This document shows positions 12,490 to 24,760 of a DNA stretch of 64,000 bases, piece after piece (positions within the stretch are counted from its first letter, which is position 1; the number at the start of each line of letters is the position of its first letter). A program made the position numbers and the translations under genes. The notes under the pieces are model-generated. The model did no database searches, had not been told where the DNA came from, and worked only from the letters and a program-made list of their open reading frames with translations. Source of the stretch: Manis javanica (taxonomy: Eukaryota; Chordata; Mammalia; Pholidota; Manidae); contig NC_133172.1 of the NCBI RefSeq assembly GCF_040802235.1, positions 24,199,738 to 24,263,737 of the forward strand. The letters run 5' to 3'.

Positions 12490-12690
12490 AGATGCTGTTC
12501 ATTTTCATACCCTACTATGCAAACAAGAATAACTAGATTCCTACACATTACCTCCTTCAATCTTCAGGACAATCCTATGAGACAGGTACTATTATTATTG
12601 TCACTTCCCAAATAAGGAAACTGAAGCACAGAGAAGTTGAATGACTTTCCCAAGGTCACCCAGCCAGATGAAAGTGCTAGTTGTATTATG
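12490..12690 (+). repeat. MIR SINE
   Basis: It carries the MIR core and tail: 'cttcaatcttcaggacaatc', 'ctatgagacaggtactatta', 'aggaaactgaagcacagaga' and 'gttgaatgactttcccaagg'. MIRs are ancient mammal-wide SINEs, inactive for tens of millions of years. Confidence 0.85.
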
Positions 12691-13269
12691 GGCCAGTGCA
12701 CTGTCCCCACACCAGGACAGAGATCCCACTGCGCACCTTGTTCACAGAACCCACTTTGCAGGATGCCCAGCTACCATTATGAGAATGTGGTGGTATATGT
12801 TCCATTTATGGGCTTCAATGCTCCCAATCATTTTATGACTTCAATCCTATCAAAATGAAGGTCCCCAGGCTGCTGATTGATGGATGAAGGCTTGCCTGAC
12901 TTACAGCTCACCATCAGAGGGCCCCCACTGTTGAAGCTCCTTTCCCTTCCAGCACTTCCCTCCTCCCAGGATACTGTGTGTCACCTCTGGGGAAGGAGTC
13001 GGGAGGCCCAGTTCTTCAATGTGCCGCCAGAGGGAGCTGCCCGCAGAGAAAGCAGAGAATCTCACCCAGGTCCGAGCCTGGGGACAACAGCAAAGTTGGG
13101 CTATTCCTAGCCTCAGTTTAACTTTCACGCTTGCAAGTCACCAGAACTCAATCAAAAGCCCCTGTTCTGGAAAGAATGGGGTTATTTCACGGCAGCCTGG
13201 GAAACACTTTGGGTTTAGGCTCTTTCTCACAACAGGGGCAGAAAGGAAACAGAAGTAACAAAATGATGA

Positions 13270-13572
13270 GAGAATCAAATTTCACTTATCAAAGGTAGTA
13301 AGTTCAGGTGCTGTACTTATACACAGCCCATAGTTAGCAACACTGTATTGTATACTAGGCAGGGAAACCATATGTTACATTCCTAACAGACACACACAAA
13401 TGACAATAATAAAATGGGTGGGAGGAAACTTATTGTGGTGATGGGCATGGTTATGGCATGATGGTCTCACAGGTATGTACTTATCCCCAAATCCATCGAG
13501 TTAAATGCCTTAAGTATGCACAACTTTTTGGCATATACCTCTCTCTATATATGTATCTTTGAAGAAAAAAAA
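13270..13572 (+). mobile_element. L1 3' UTR end
   Basis: Sense L1 3' terminus with 'cccatagttagcaacactgt' and 'attgtatactaggc', then 'ttattgtggtgatgggcatg' and a terminal A-rich run at 13,562-13,573. It directly precedes the CA/TA microsatellite in which the duplicated segment lies. Confidence 0.55.
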
Positions 13573-13581
13573 ACAAGGTAT

Positions 13582-13829
13582 CATACACACACACATACAT
13601 ACATATATATATGTATATATTTAGTTTTGAAAATGGCAAGTTTACTTGTGTGCTCTTAAGAGCTTGCGGGTTTACATGTGTGTGACCTATGTGTGAGACC
13701 ATCTACCCCTGGGTCTGGGTGGATTCATCCTGAAAGAGCCATATAAGTGAGGAACTGGCTCGCTCACCCTAGAAATGGGGGATCAGGGTGCTGGTGTGAG
13801 GGGGCACCATATATATATACATACACACA
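13582..13829. repeat. CA/TA microsatellite split by an insertion
   Basis: The left part (13,582-13,619) is (CA)n passing into (CATA)n and (TA)n. The right part (13,811-13,829) continues with (TA)n and then CATACACACAC. Together they read as one tract interrupted by the 191-bp duplicated segment. Confidence 0.75.
13620..13810 (+). repeat. Local duplication, copy 2 (inserted in microsatellite)
   Basis: Direct repeat of 12,146-12,342, with small internal deletions relative to copy 1. Both edges fall exactly at CA/TA microsatellite sequence, and no poly-A or target-site duplication is evident. This points to a templated insertion rather than retrotransposition. Confidence 0.85.
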
Positions 13830-14389
13830 CTCCCCAAATACTTTACAATTCAAAAGAAAAAGAAGAAACAAAATGACTGGCAGTGTGAAGAGGCCCATCC
13901 TGTGGGTGGCCCACAGCACCTGGAAAGCCAGGCAGAGTGCTGCCTACAGAAGGGCTTTGAGCCGCAGATTCCGAATGAAGTCTGGCCTGACACTCCCCAC
14001 CTGGGTGGCCCTGGGCGACCATCTCTGCGTGGGTTCTCCTATCTGTACCACGGCCATGACGACCATGCCTGCGTAGCAGGACTGCTGGTCAGGATTAAGT
14101 GGGTTAGTCTCAGGGAAGCCCCCGGAAGCCATTTTTCAGATTTGAGATGGTTCAAGGCCAGCTTGTGGATGGCTAGTGGGGGTGGAGGGTGGGGCGGTCT
14201 CCCTACATCTCTCAAGTATTCCCTAGTCCCGGTTATCCCACTCGCTCATGCCCTTTACTCCCTCCCAGGAGGTTCCTCAACTTCAGCTTTGCTCAGGAAA
14301 CTGGAGCTCCCTCTACCCTGGAACCTGAGGAATAAAGCCAGCGCTTTGTGTTTTCAAACCGGAGACCCAGAGGCCCCTGGTGCCGGTTG

Positions 14390-15185
14390 GCATGAGGCGA
14401 GCGGGGTCCGCTTACGACTCAGGCCCAACCATCCACCAGGTATGAGCTTAGCGCCTGTGACTTCCCCAGGCTGCCGTGCTCTCTCCTGTGCGGACTGGCG
14501 GCGGGAGGGTCTTTAGGTCTGAGGGTCTGAGATCCTGACCTAGGGCCAAAGGGAGAGAAGGTCTCCCCGGGGGCTCTTACTTGAGGGAGGTCCAAGGGTA
14601 CCCGCGTCGAAACCGGGGGGGAGCGGGGGGTTAAAGGCAGGGGGTGGGCATGAGTACGCCTTAGGGTCACAGGGACTCCAGACCAGGCGGCCCACGCCGG
14701 AGCCGCGCGGGGGGAGGAGGGACCCTCGGCGGCGCCCTCAGGGCCCTCCCGCGGAACCTTCCCGACTCGGGCTCCCGCTCTGCGCGCCGCCGCGGGCTCG
14801 CCGCGACCCGGAAGGCCGCGCGCCGCCGGGCCGGAAGGAGGGCGGGGCCTACGCGCCGGGGCGGGGCAGGCGGGCGGCCACGGTCCCCACGCGCCGGCCG
14901 GCCTTTGACCTCGGCGACCCGGCCGCTCCCCAGGTAAAGCGCCTCTCCTCGCCGACGCCACGCGAGCCGGGGGAGGGGACGCCCAGGGGCGGAAGCCCGC
15001 GAGCCGCTGGGTGTCGGCTAGCTGGGATCTCGTCGCGCAGGGGGTGGGCGCTATTACTGCGGTCACTTTCCGTAGGAGACGACTAGGCACGGAGGGGCTG
15101 CAGCCAGGCCAGAAGTCGGAGCAGCGGAACTGGGTTAGCCCCGGGCGGCAGACTCCAGGGCCGCCGCACCCAGCCGTGCGCCTCT
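14390..15185 (+). promoter_or_regulatory. C19orf12: CpG-island promoter of C19orf12
   Basis: The island is very GC- and CpG-rich. Two GC boxes (near 14,841 and 14,858-14,867) and ETS-type CCGGAAGG motifs (near 14,805 and 14,831) lie just upstream of a strong splice donor at 14,934. A TGACCT half-site lies near 14,904. No TATA box is apparent, as expected for a housekeeping CpG-island promoter. The transcription start is inferred to lie around 14,870-14,890. The long antisense open frame across the island is a GC artefact. Confidence 0.7.
14880..14933 (+). other. C19orf12: C19orf12 5' UTR exon 1 (inferred)
   Basis: The 3' boundary is set by the consensus donor CAG|GTAAAG, with GT at 14,934-14,935, inside the CpG island downstream of GC and ETS motifs. 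The 5' boundary is only approximate. The exon would be non-coding and splice to an exon starting about 20,333, across an intron of about 5.4 kb. Confidence 0.5.
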
Positions 15186-15187
15186 GC

Positions 15188-15398
15188 AGTAATGCGGGTG
15201 CGTGTGTGTGCGTGTGACCTGTCTCAGTGACCCGGCTGCCCATGTGTTACCTGCCTAGTAACCTGGGTGCATGTGTGTGCGTGTGTGACTTCCCGCATAA
15301 CCTGCGTGTGTGTGTGTGAGACCTGCAGTAACCGGATGCATGTGTGTGACTTCCCCAAGTAACCCGTTACCCCAGTGTGTGTGTATATGTGTGTGGCG
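15188..15398 (+). repeat. GT-rich degenerate minisatellite
   Basis: About six degenerate units of 30-40 bp. Each starts with an AGTAACC-type core ('agtaatgcgg', 'agtgacccgg', 'agtaacctgg', 'ataacctgcg', 'agtaaccgga', 'agtaacccgt'), followed by a TGTGTG run and usually a TGAC(C/T)T-type end. It lies about 250 bp into intron 1 of C19orf12, at the edge of the CpG island. Confidence 0.7.
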
Positions 15399-18300
15399 GT
15401 TAACATATGCAAGGCAGACCTAGCAAGATACCTGTTGTGCGGGTCAGCACTTCTGGCTTTTCCCTGTGGGAAGAGGATCTGGGCACCACTTTAGAGATGA
15501 TCAGGAAGGGAGGGTAATGAGTTAGTTTTGGTGAGGACTGGTAGTTTCTTTAGCCTTTTAAAAAATAAATATAGATACTTTGAGAGGTTGGAAAGTGACC
15601 TGTTATGGGCCAGGTAGGTAGGTGATGTGCATTCTGCCAGGGCTTATGGCAGAGAAAGGGCAGCTCTGGCCTCAGTTGCTGCAAGAAGGCAGATCCATTG
15701 TGGCTTGCTCTTCCGACTTTTCAGGAGAAATTAGGAGTCAGGTATATGTGAAATCTCTGATTTTTAAGTACCGGCAACCAATTTAATTTTTTAAATGTCT
15801 GTGGACTCATCCGATAATGTTGGTATGATCCACCTGCAACCTTTGCACTGGGGCATAGACAGGTGGGAAGACAAGATTTACAAGAATCAGTGCACACAGT
15901 GGACTTTTAAAATTCCACCAAAGAAGTAGAAACTATTGAGAATAGATACCAGGATTTCTAAGAAGCTCCACTTCTCTAGTTTTTTTTGAAGAACAGGGTG
16001 CAAGGAGGTCTGTGTTAGTTCTAAAGCCTTCCTTTCCTCTCCCTCCTCTCTCACAATCTGGTCCATCTCAAGAAGCCAGGTTGCAGCCCAGAGAAGGGCT
16101 CTCCTCCCTCTTCCCTAGAACCCTCCTGTAATCGGGATGAACCTGGGTGCTTGTAAGAAACCAGGGCTTCAAGTTGGCATTTGCCTTCCCTGTGGCTGGC
16201 TGGCAGATGGGCTTTCTGTGACCAGAGCCTGTTTTGTAGACAAATCTGATTGTGAAATTGGTGTGGTACTGGGGAGGGAGGCCCCACTTCCACTTCTCTT
16301 CAGTTCTATACCCATCAGAGTACTCCACTGCCTCCTCCCCCCTCCCTCACTTCCCTGTCACTTACTGACAAAGGCAAGATTGGAGCAGGAGAAGGGGAAG
16401 CAATCCTGGCTCCCTTCCTCAATCTGGCCAGCCTAGAGAAGTCAGGAGGCTGAGTTTTCCAGCAAGGACTCAGGAGATGGGGTCACAAAGTTTTCTTTCA
16501 CAACTAGAGCCTACTGATGCTCTAACTTCGAAAATGGTTGTTGCAAGGAAATTAAACCAGCTTTCTCTTGGTTCAGGACAGCCACAATGCCACCCCTACC
16601 TGTGGGGTGGAACTATTGAACCCAGCAGGAGTTGGGCCACTTCTCCCCCTGCCCTCCCACACACCCCGGCACCTGCTGGTCCTCCAGTTCTGCAGAGCCC
16701 TGGGCTTGTGCCTTGTGCTGGCCTGATTGGGTTAAATGGAGGTTGGAAGTAGTATTTGCACAATGACGCCTTATTAGCCTCTGTGGGTTTCAACTTAAAG
16801 TCAGAGCAGGTCGGAAGCTGGGTTTTTTGATAGACAATAAAGGATAAAGTGGCTGTTTCCTGCCTCTTTTACATGCATTTTCTTGCTGTGCAGGAACCAT
16901 TTCAAGAGTACAGATCCATAATTCTGCAGAAAACCTGTTTTAGGAGTGGCACCTGGGCTGTGTGCACTGGTCTGGAAGCCAGCCTTGCAGACCAAGCTTT
17001 GCAGGCTGAAGGTCTTCATGTTCCTGGGAATGGGAGGCTCATTGCAGCCTCCCGAGGGGTCTTCCTGGGAGGGGACCTGAGCTTCATTTCCCTTTTTCTA
17101 GCATAATTGACAGATGAAAAACTGGATATAAACCAGAACTATGCTAGAAGGTGATTAAATATTTTACAGAAGGATTTTTAACTTTTTGAAAGGTTTTACC
17201 CTGAGATTAGTTCCTTTGGTTATCTTAATATTTGAAATAAATTAGTATTTGAAATAAAACTCATTTTGTTTGTCTACATAGTTTCACAGGCTATTGGGTA
17301 AAATAAGTTATGTTATCCATCATCCCATTTTTGAGTGGCTTCTGCCATGTGCAGTTTCTTTACTCATATAATGCTATTTCATTATCTTGATGTTCATGTG
17401 TGGACAGGTCTTGAACCTCAAGTGGGCTCTCTTCCTAGGAGGAGAAAGAAGCATACACTGTCTTTGCAAGTGGTTGCAGGTGGTGAGCAGAGAGGCCTGG
17501 AAGCCAGGCAGCATTTTGGCAATATAGGACACATGGGAGCCAGAGCAGGGATAGGCACACCTGAATTCTCTCCCAGTCCCTTAGGCAACCCTGCAGTACC
17601 TGCATGTACCTCTGCTGCCTGTCTCACCCCACTTGGTCAAACTGTTGTCAGGCAACTGCATCTGGGGAGCTTTCTCCCTGTGCATGAGGTGAAACCTCAG
17701 CCTGGACAGGGGAAGGTTCTTGACTCTGAACAAAGAATTCTTGAACAGGTCAGATGATACACTCATAAGAAAGGAATTCATTAAAGTGAGAGTAGTAGTG
17801 AATGGCAGCAGCCATGCAGACAGCAGAAAGCAAGGAAGAGCAGAGGGTGGAAAGGGAGACTCATTGAACTCATGCTTCATGCAGGGCAAATTTCTTGCCA
17901 ACTCCTAAAGCCAGGGTCACCTGGCGTCCAGTGTCCACTTGAATTGGCATGGTGTGGGAACTAAGCCTCTACCATCCCAGGATTTGGGGGAGTCGCAGTG
18001 CACTGGATGGAGCGAGATTATGTTCTGAGAACTTTGCAAAGAGGAGATTTTTGGGCAGCCTGCTAAAGAGCATGATCGTACAGCCACAGTTCTGCCCAGG
18101 TCACCTAGGCGATGGGAACTTGCAAGCCCAAACCAGAGATCTCAGCAGCCCTCTGTACTTGTCGGAAATAGGACAGAGAAAGTGAAGACTTGTGCTTAAG
18201 TCTAGAAAATAGAATGAATTAGTGAAGTAACAAAGATGCTTACCACTGGAAGAGTGCAGAGACAAAACGCAGTTAAGTTGAGCTGTGAGAAGTCTTTATA

Positions 18301-19729
18301 TAAGGCAAAAAGTACACACTTAAAGGGGAGTGCAGGCAACCGCAGGAGGCCCACTTAAGGACTTAGGATTCTGTCTTTGAAGGCTTCCAAGAATGGGGCA
18401 AAGGACGGAGGTGGGGGTGAATGTAGGCTGGACTTGGTCCCATGATGTCTCTCTCTGGTCACCATCCACAGTCCTCTAGATACTCTGTAAGATAAACTTA
18501 GCACAAGGAATTTATTGATTCAGTTCTTCTCCAAGGTCTGATTACCCTCAAGCAAAACTGGGAACGTATCGCTTAAAACTGCTTGCCCTGCCTAAGAAAG
18601 ATTGTTGGCTGATTACCGAAGAATATGTTAGGAATCTTACCTCCTAACTCCTTGGTTTTTAAAATGGAATCTTAGCCTTAAAATGGAGTCCCTCCTTTTC
18701 TTACTATACTGTTTATATCTTGGCATTTTTAATCATAGGCAGGAAAAGTTAATCATGTGCTTGTCCCATGTCCCTGCCCTACCTCACAACAGGCACATCT
18801 GGGGGACACCTGTGTCCAGTTTCTGAACTCAGGGACTGAGTAACGTCTTGGGTCATGCTCCCCTAGAATATTGCTGCCCAGAATGAGGTAAGAAACCACC
18901 TGGGTGCAGTCTCAGCCCAGCCATACTGGCTGTATTTAACAAGATCTTCAGTACTCCTGTGCATTTGTGGAGAATCACTGATCTCAGGAATAGCAAAAGG
19001 GAAAAGGGGAAATTTACAGAGGCCAGACACAGGTACTTCTTTCCTCTCCTGGGACACAGAGAAATTCTGAAAACCTGACTTGTGGTATGGTAGAATTGAA
19101 GAATCGTTCTAAAGGCTCAAAGTTCTCTCTCAGGATCAGGAGGATAATTTTACATTATCCTTGGGTCAAAAGAAAGCTTATATAACCAAAAGATAGTGAG
19201 CAGTAGGGTCTGCCCTAAACCACCTTAGTCAAGTTCCTTTAGCAACTGTTGGCATGTGTCAACATGTTGAATGAAAAGGGGAATATTGGAAAGTGCCCGC
19301 TGAGCCAGGGTCTGGCTGAAGCTGGAAGAAGTGGCTCTTTGCCACTTTGACTTGACTTCCCAGCCCTGCCAGGTAGCCCATTAGTGTTGGGGCTCTCCAC
19401 TCCTACTGACCCTGGGGCAGAGCCTGCCTTTGTCTCTGCCTCCTATTTTCCCCACAGTGTGGCAAAATGCAGGTCTGCCTCTCCTGACCCCAAAGAAGTT
19501 CTAAAGGTGAGTAGTCCAAAGGTCCATCTTTCCCTCTGTCTATCCATATATATGCAAACCCCTGGGATTCTTTGATTTCCTTTATTCTCTAGTTGTTTAA
19601 TGTGACATCCTGTCCCTGCCTTTAACATCCCACATGTAGAATTGGATTGACTTTAAGAGTGGTTGCTTATAGAAGCCAGTGGTATGTATTAGTAACAGAA
19701 TGTTCATGTAGAGCCATCATGTCGGAGAG
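15399..19729 (+). other. C19orf12 intron 1, mostly unique sequence
   Basis: This is the bulk of the first intron. No coding exon with homology is seen. A 49-nt segment at 19,458-19,506 has consensus splice sites on both sides (see findings). Remaining open frames are short and without recognised domains. Confidence 0.5.
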
Positions 19730-19885
19730 TGTGCAGTGTTCCAGACTTCCACCAGGCACTTTGCATCCATTCTGTTTACGCTTTACAAGAATCTAGCCTG
19801 TGGGTGGTTCTCTCCATTTTACAGCCAAGGAATCTGACACTGCTCACATGGTTGGCAAGTGAGGTCACAAGGCCAGTGTGGCTGC
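19730..19885 (+). repeat. MIR SINE
   Basis: MIR-like text: 'caggcactttgcatccattc', 'tctccattttacagccaagg', then 'ggttggcaagtgaggtcaca'. It lies in intron 1 of C19orf12 in sense orientation, is diverged and lacks its ends. Confidence 0.65.
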
Positions 19886-20303
19886 AGAGTCCCGTACTTT
19901 CCCCTTCCCTGATTCGGCGTGAGCTCAGATGACCTGTCACTCAAGAGGAGATACCAGGCTGGGACTGTCCGCACTCTACCAAGCTTTGTGCTTCAAGAAT
20001 TGCCTGAGCCAGTGGAAAGGCCACTCATGCAAGAGAGGTCAGACTTGCCTCACTGTGATGAACTGGTGGAGCATGTGGCTGGGATTGCTCCTTAATCTGT
20101 CATAAATCAGAAGGTAATCAGAGGGCAAAGACCTTTCATCCACTCTGCTGATTCTGTTTGCTTGTTCACCAAATGCTGCCTTGCTTTCTTTGTGACAAAG
20201 AACTTGCCACATGACTGTCTCTCATGCATGTCTCAGAGCTACTATTCTCTACTGATAATGAGGAAGAGTAACATTTGGGTGGAAATACTCCTGACCTCAT
20301 TAA

Positions 20304-20615
<312 letters not shown>

Positions 20616-21294
20616 TAAGGTTGCATCTGTGAAATGATCTTTGTGTACATAATTTGTCCTACTAAAAATATAAGCTTCTTTGTGAATGTCTCAGAAGTGC
20701 AGGGTGCTCTTGAAAATGACATTTGTGTCATTAAAACCAGGAGGACAGTTTTCCTCCCAGGGGAGTGTCCAAGAGTCTGAAGATACCAGGGTATCCTGGG
20801 TCCCTCAGATGGTCTTACTCCTCCCGTCACCATTACATGTCACCGCAAAATGGAACCAAGGAGAAAGCTGAGATTTGTCAGGCACTTCTTTGGAAAGGAT
20901 GCTGTCTGGCCACTTTACGTAAGCTTATAAAGAGCTTCCCCATTTGGGAAGCAAATAGTCCAGTGCAGAAAAAGCAACAATCTAACTTCTAGAGTGGTCA
21001 TCCCTACACCTTGGTTTTACCACCTGATTCTCTTTGGGAACCAGTTTCTGGCAATGAATGAAACTGATTTTCCCACCATTCCTTAGACCTAGGATGAGGT
21101 TGCATCCTTTGGATTAGGAGCAGGAAGAATTCCTTTGGATAGAAGCAGGAAGAACCATGGGTCAGTGTGGTGCCAGAGAGCTGGCTGCCATTCAGGCCTG
21201 ACCTGAAGAGGGGCCAGATAAGGCCTCCCTTGAGGTGTCTCACATGGACCCTACAGCTCAGGGCATCCACTAAAGGCATGATCTGCCACACTGG

Positions 21295-21440
21295 GCTCAG
21301 CGAACATATACTGAGTGCCTGTTCTGTGTCAGGTAGCCTGTGCTGGGGACACAGAGGCCTCAGGCACTCAGTCTGGTGGAAATCCTTTCTGTGTGGCTCA
21401 TAGTCCTCATGTGAATACAGGCAATACAGGCTGGAGAGAT
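21295..21440 (+). repeat. L2 LINE 3' UTR fragment
   Basis: L2 signature 'catatactgagtgcctgttc', 'tgtgtcaggtagcctgtgct' and 'ggggacacagaggcctcagg'. Short, diverged, sense orientation within intron 2 of C19orf12. Confidence 0.5.
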
Positions 21441-22324
21441 GAAGTTGAGTTCTGTTATCCAGCTCACTGGCAGGGCTACCTCCTCTGTTGTTCCCTTTGG
21501 TAGCAGGATTGGCATTCAAAGACATTCCATCAAGTGAGGCCACACTGGAGAGAAAACTCAGCATGTAAGTGGCCCCAGACCTTCAATCTGTACATTTCCT
21601 TAACAAACTCTGAATTAGGAAGTCCTAACTTCAGCTGTTTGCCATCCAGGAAGTAGCCAGGTTGGGAGAACATAAGGCCATTGCCTTTCTTCATCAGTGA
21701 CAGTTTTTATTTTTGTCCAACCCCATCTAATGTATTCAGGGAGGGCTTGCTGGGATCATTTATCACATAGCTGTCTGCCCAGATGCCATTTTTGGAGTAT
21801 GTTTTTTATTCAGATTATGCGTGAAAACTGGGATGTCTTTTAGGAAACCCTAGGGATTCGCTACTTACAGCCCCTGGTCATGGGCAGGAGCATCATTCTA
21901 CCCAGAAAACAAAGGAATTTTCTCTTCTACAAAGTGTTAGTAATTTGCTGGTCGATTCTCCTGGAGACTTTTTGCATTAAGTGCTGTTTTCAATCAAATA
22001 TTGATGTTCTCATAAAGGTTTAGTGGAGATGAGTGCAACTCTTGTCAGCTCTAAGCATTTCACTGGTGTCTTGGGGAAGAGTGCAGTAGTACTTGTAAAT
22101 CACCAGTTTTCCCTCCCCAGAATGCTCCTTTCTTTCCAAGTGGAGGGGAAGCCTGTCGAGGCCTGTGTTCAGCCTCCAGGATGTGAGGCTGGCCTGGACT
22201 CAGTACCAGAGGAGATTGTGCTCCCACGTGCCTCCACACTGGTCATCCTGAGAGACACAGGTTTTACTGTCTGTTGGCTGAGTCCAGCCTACAAATGGGT
22301 TGTCTCTAGCCTGGGCTGTATTCT

Positions 22325-22930
22325 TTTACATATAATCTTTTTATTTTGGAATAATATTAGATTTAGATTTACAGAGAAGTTGTGAAGAGAATTCCCATAA
22401 ATCCCTCATCCAGTTTTGCTTTCCCTGCATTAACATATTACCACGGTACCTGTGTCAAAACTAAGAAGCCAATGCTCACACATTACTAGTAACTATTCTC
22501 AAGACTTTATTTGTATTTTACCAGTTTTTGCATTGATGATCTTTCTCTATCCCAGGATCCAGCTCAAGGTGCACCACGTCCCGTTAGTCTTCCCTGGCCT
22601 GTGACAGTTTCTCAGGCTTTTTGCGTTTTTCACGACCTTGACAGTTTTGAGGAGTCCCAGTGAAGTATTCTGTAGAGCACTTCTCAATGTAGATTAGCTG
22701 AAATCTTTCCCATGATTAGATTAGGAAAGAATACCACACAGGTGAAATGCTTTTCTCATAGTACAATTTTAGGGATGTGACATTCACAGGCCCTCCCTTG
22801 TGATGTTCACCCTGATCACCTGTCAAGGTCCTGTCTGCCAGGTTCCTCCACTGCAAAGGTACTATTTCCCCTTACCATACTCTATTCTTTGGAAAAAAGT
22901 CACTAAGTCCCAGTTAGGCCGCATCTTTTA
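22325..22930 (-). mobile_element. L1M-type LINE 3' fragment, antisense
   Basis: It reads as antisense L1M 3' sequence: 'agatttagatttacagagaa', 'tttctctatcccaggatcca', 'gaccttgacagttttgagga', 'gatgttcaccctgatcacct', then 'caggttcctccactgcaaag'. Old and truncated. Confidence 0.65.
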
Positions 22931-23852
22931 AATATCTGATTGCCAATATTTAAAAGTCACGGGATTTTTAAGAAGATACAAATCTACTATTCCATGTGAC
23001 AGCAATCGGCTTGCATATGGTAGCCACTGCACCTTTAGACAGGGACCCAGCTCACCATAGGCCCACTCAGCTAACTAGTCCTTCCAGTTGCCTGCCTGGC
23101 CTCTGAAAGTACTTTAGTTTGAGACCCCTGCCCTTGGGCAACTTCCTGCAGTAGACCTGAACCCAGCCTATTTAGGTGGAATTTGGTGTGGATACAGGGT
23201 CTTCAAGTTCCAACATAGGGTGCCTTTGTTTTGATAATAATTTACAAGTAAAAAGAATGTTTGTGTCCTTTTGGGGTAGCAGAAAAAGAAACAGTTGAAT
23301 ATATAAAATTTGTTATTTATTGTCATGCAACTTTGGAGGGATTATATGAAAAACATTGCTTCAAGAGAAAAGTTTCCCTAATCTGTCCCAAGGGTCCTTT
23401 AACCACATTATTTCATTGGAAATTTCCAAAGTTCAGGGGCAAAGGCCATATTAGCCACTCAGTGGAAAAAACAGCCTTTACCACTGACATGGTTCTTCTT
23501 GAAAATGTGTTTATTTCTTAGCCCTCTCCTTTGTGACGAAAGACATTTTTATGGAAGCATAAAAACCTTCAGCCCATAAAGAGGGTTTTAGTTATCACAG
23601 CTCTGAGGTGGGAGATGCTTCATGTTGCATCCATGAGGGCAGAGCTTAAAGAAGGGCATGTTTGGGTGTCAATTACCTAAGCCAAATGGACCGAAGACCG
23701 CATAAACCTTTGCCCTCCACGCTGCCTGATGGAGCAAGCATGAGATTGAGGCATTGTGACCCACTCATGAATGTGCTCACTTATTATGATGGTGGATGTG
23801 CTCTCAGTGAGAACCTAAGGCCATCATTTATGAATAAGGGCCAACTAATTGA

Positions 23853-24137
<285 letters not shown>

Positions 24138-24760
24138 GCTGCTCCTCCAGGAGGTGGTGGTCTCATGTAGATGATTCTCCCTACTGGGGGAAGGTGAGCA
24201 GAGAGTTGGGAGGGGCCACACATCCTCAGCCTATTACCTAAACCGGAGCGAAGTCCGCTGGAGAGGCTACTGCTGTGCTGTGCCACATTCTGGAAAGTAC
24301 TTATGAAGGCGTTGCATTTTGTGGTAGTGCGTGTATGCTGACCTCCCTTTGCCTGGGAAGCTGGCGAGAAGCAAAGGCATGCCTGTGGCAGACATCTGGA
24401 TGTCTGAGTCTGCTCTCACTCCCGTGGGGGTGTGGAGGAAGGTCGGCATGTTCAGCCTTCTCGTCTTCTCAAGACAACACCTTCACCCTCTTCTAGGCTC
24501 GGGTCTCAGGACCTTGGAGCTGGCCCATGCTGGAACCAAGTTAGCTCTTGAATGCACCCCTGCCCAATGGCTTCTGAGTGGCCTCATGGAGGGGGCACTC
24601 AGTCTGTTGAGGGAAGCCACAAATGTCAGTTACCCAGCCCCTTCTCCCCCTAGCTGCCACCAGGCTCTTGCTCTCCCAGGACTTACTTCCATCTGAAAAG
24701 TCATGGTAGCTCTTGAGTTCTGCTTTTTAAATTAAATTCTTTCACTAAAAAGTATTGCTC
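24138..24760 (+). other. C19orf12: C19orf12 3' UTR (proximal form)
   Basis: Non-coding sequence after the TAG stop. The first plausible polyadenylation signal is ATTAAA at 24,731-24,736, followed by T-rich sequence. No further good AATAAA occurs before the L1 fragment at 25.8 kb. A longer 3' UTR cannot be excluded from sequence. Confidence 0.5.
24731..24736 (+). terminator. C19orf12: Candidate polyadenylation signal ATTAAA
   Basis: This is the second-commonest mammalian poly(A) hexamer, about 600 nt after the C19orf12 stop, with a T-rich stretch some 20 nt further on. Confidence 0.4.

Noticed and set aside
14419-15243. 274-codon open frame on the - strand over the C19orf12 CpG island
   Set aside because: Low-complexity Ala/Pro/Arg/Gly composition typical of GC-rich non-coding sequence, no recognised domain, and it spans the promoter and exon 1 of the gene on the other strand.
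23261-23521. 86-codon open frame in C19orf12 intron 2, considered as an extra exon
   Set aside because: No domain, no suitable splice pair, and joining the flanking coding exons directly reproduces the conserved protein exactly.
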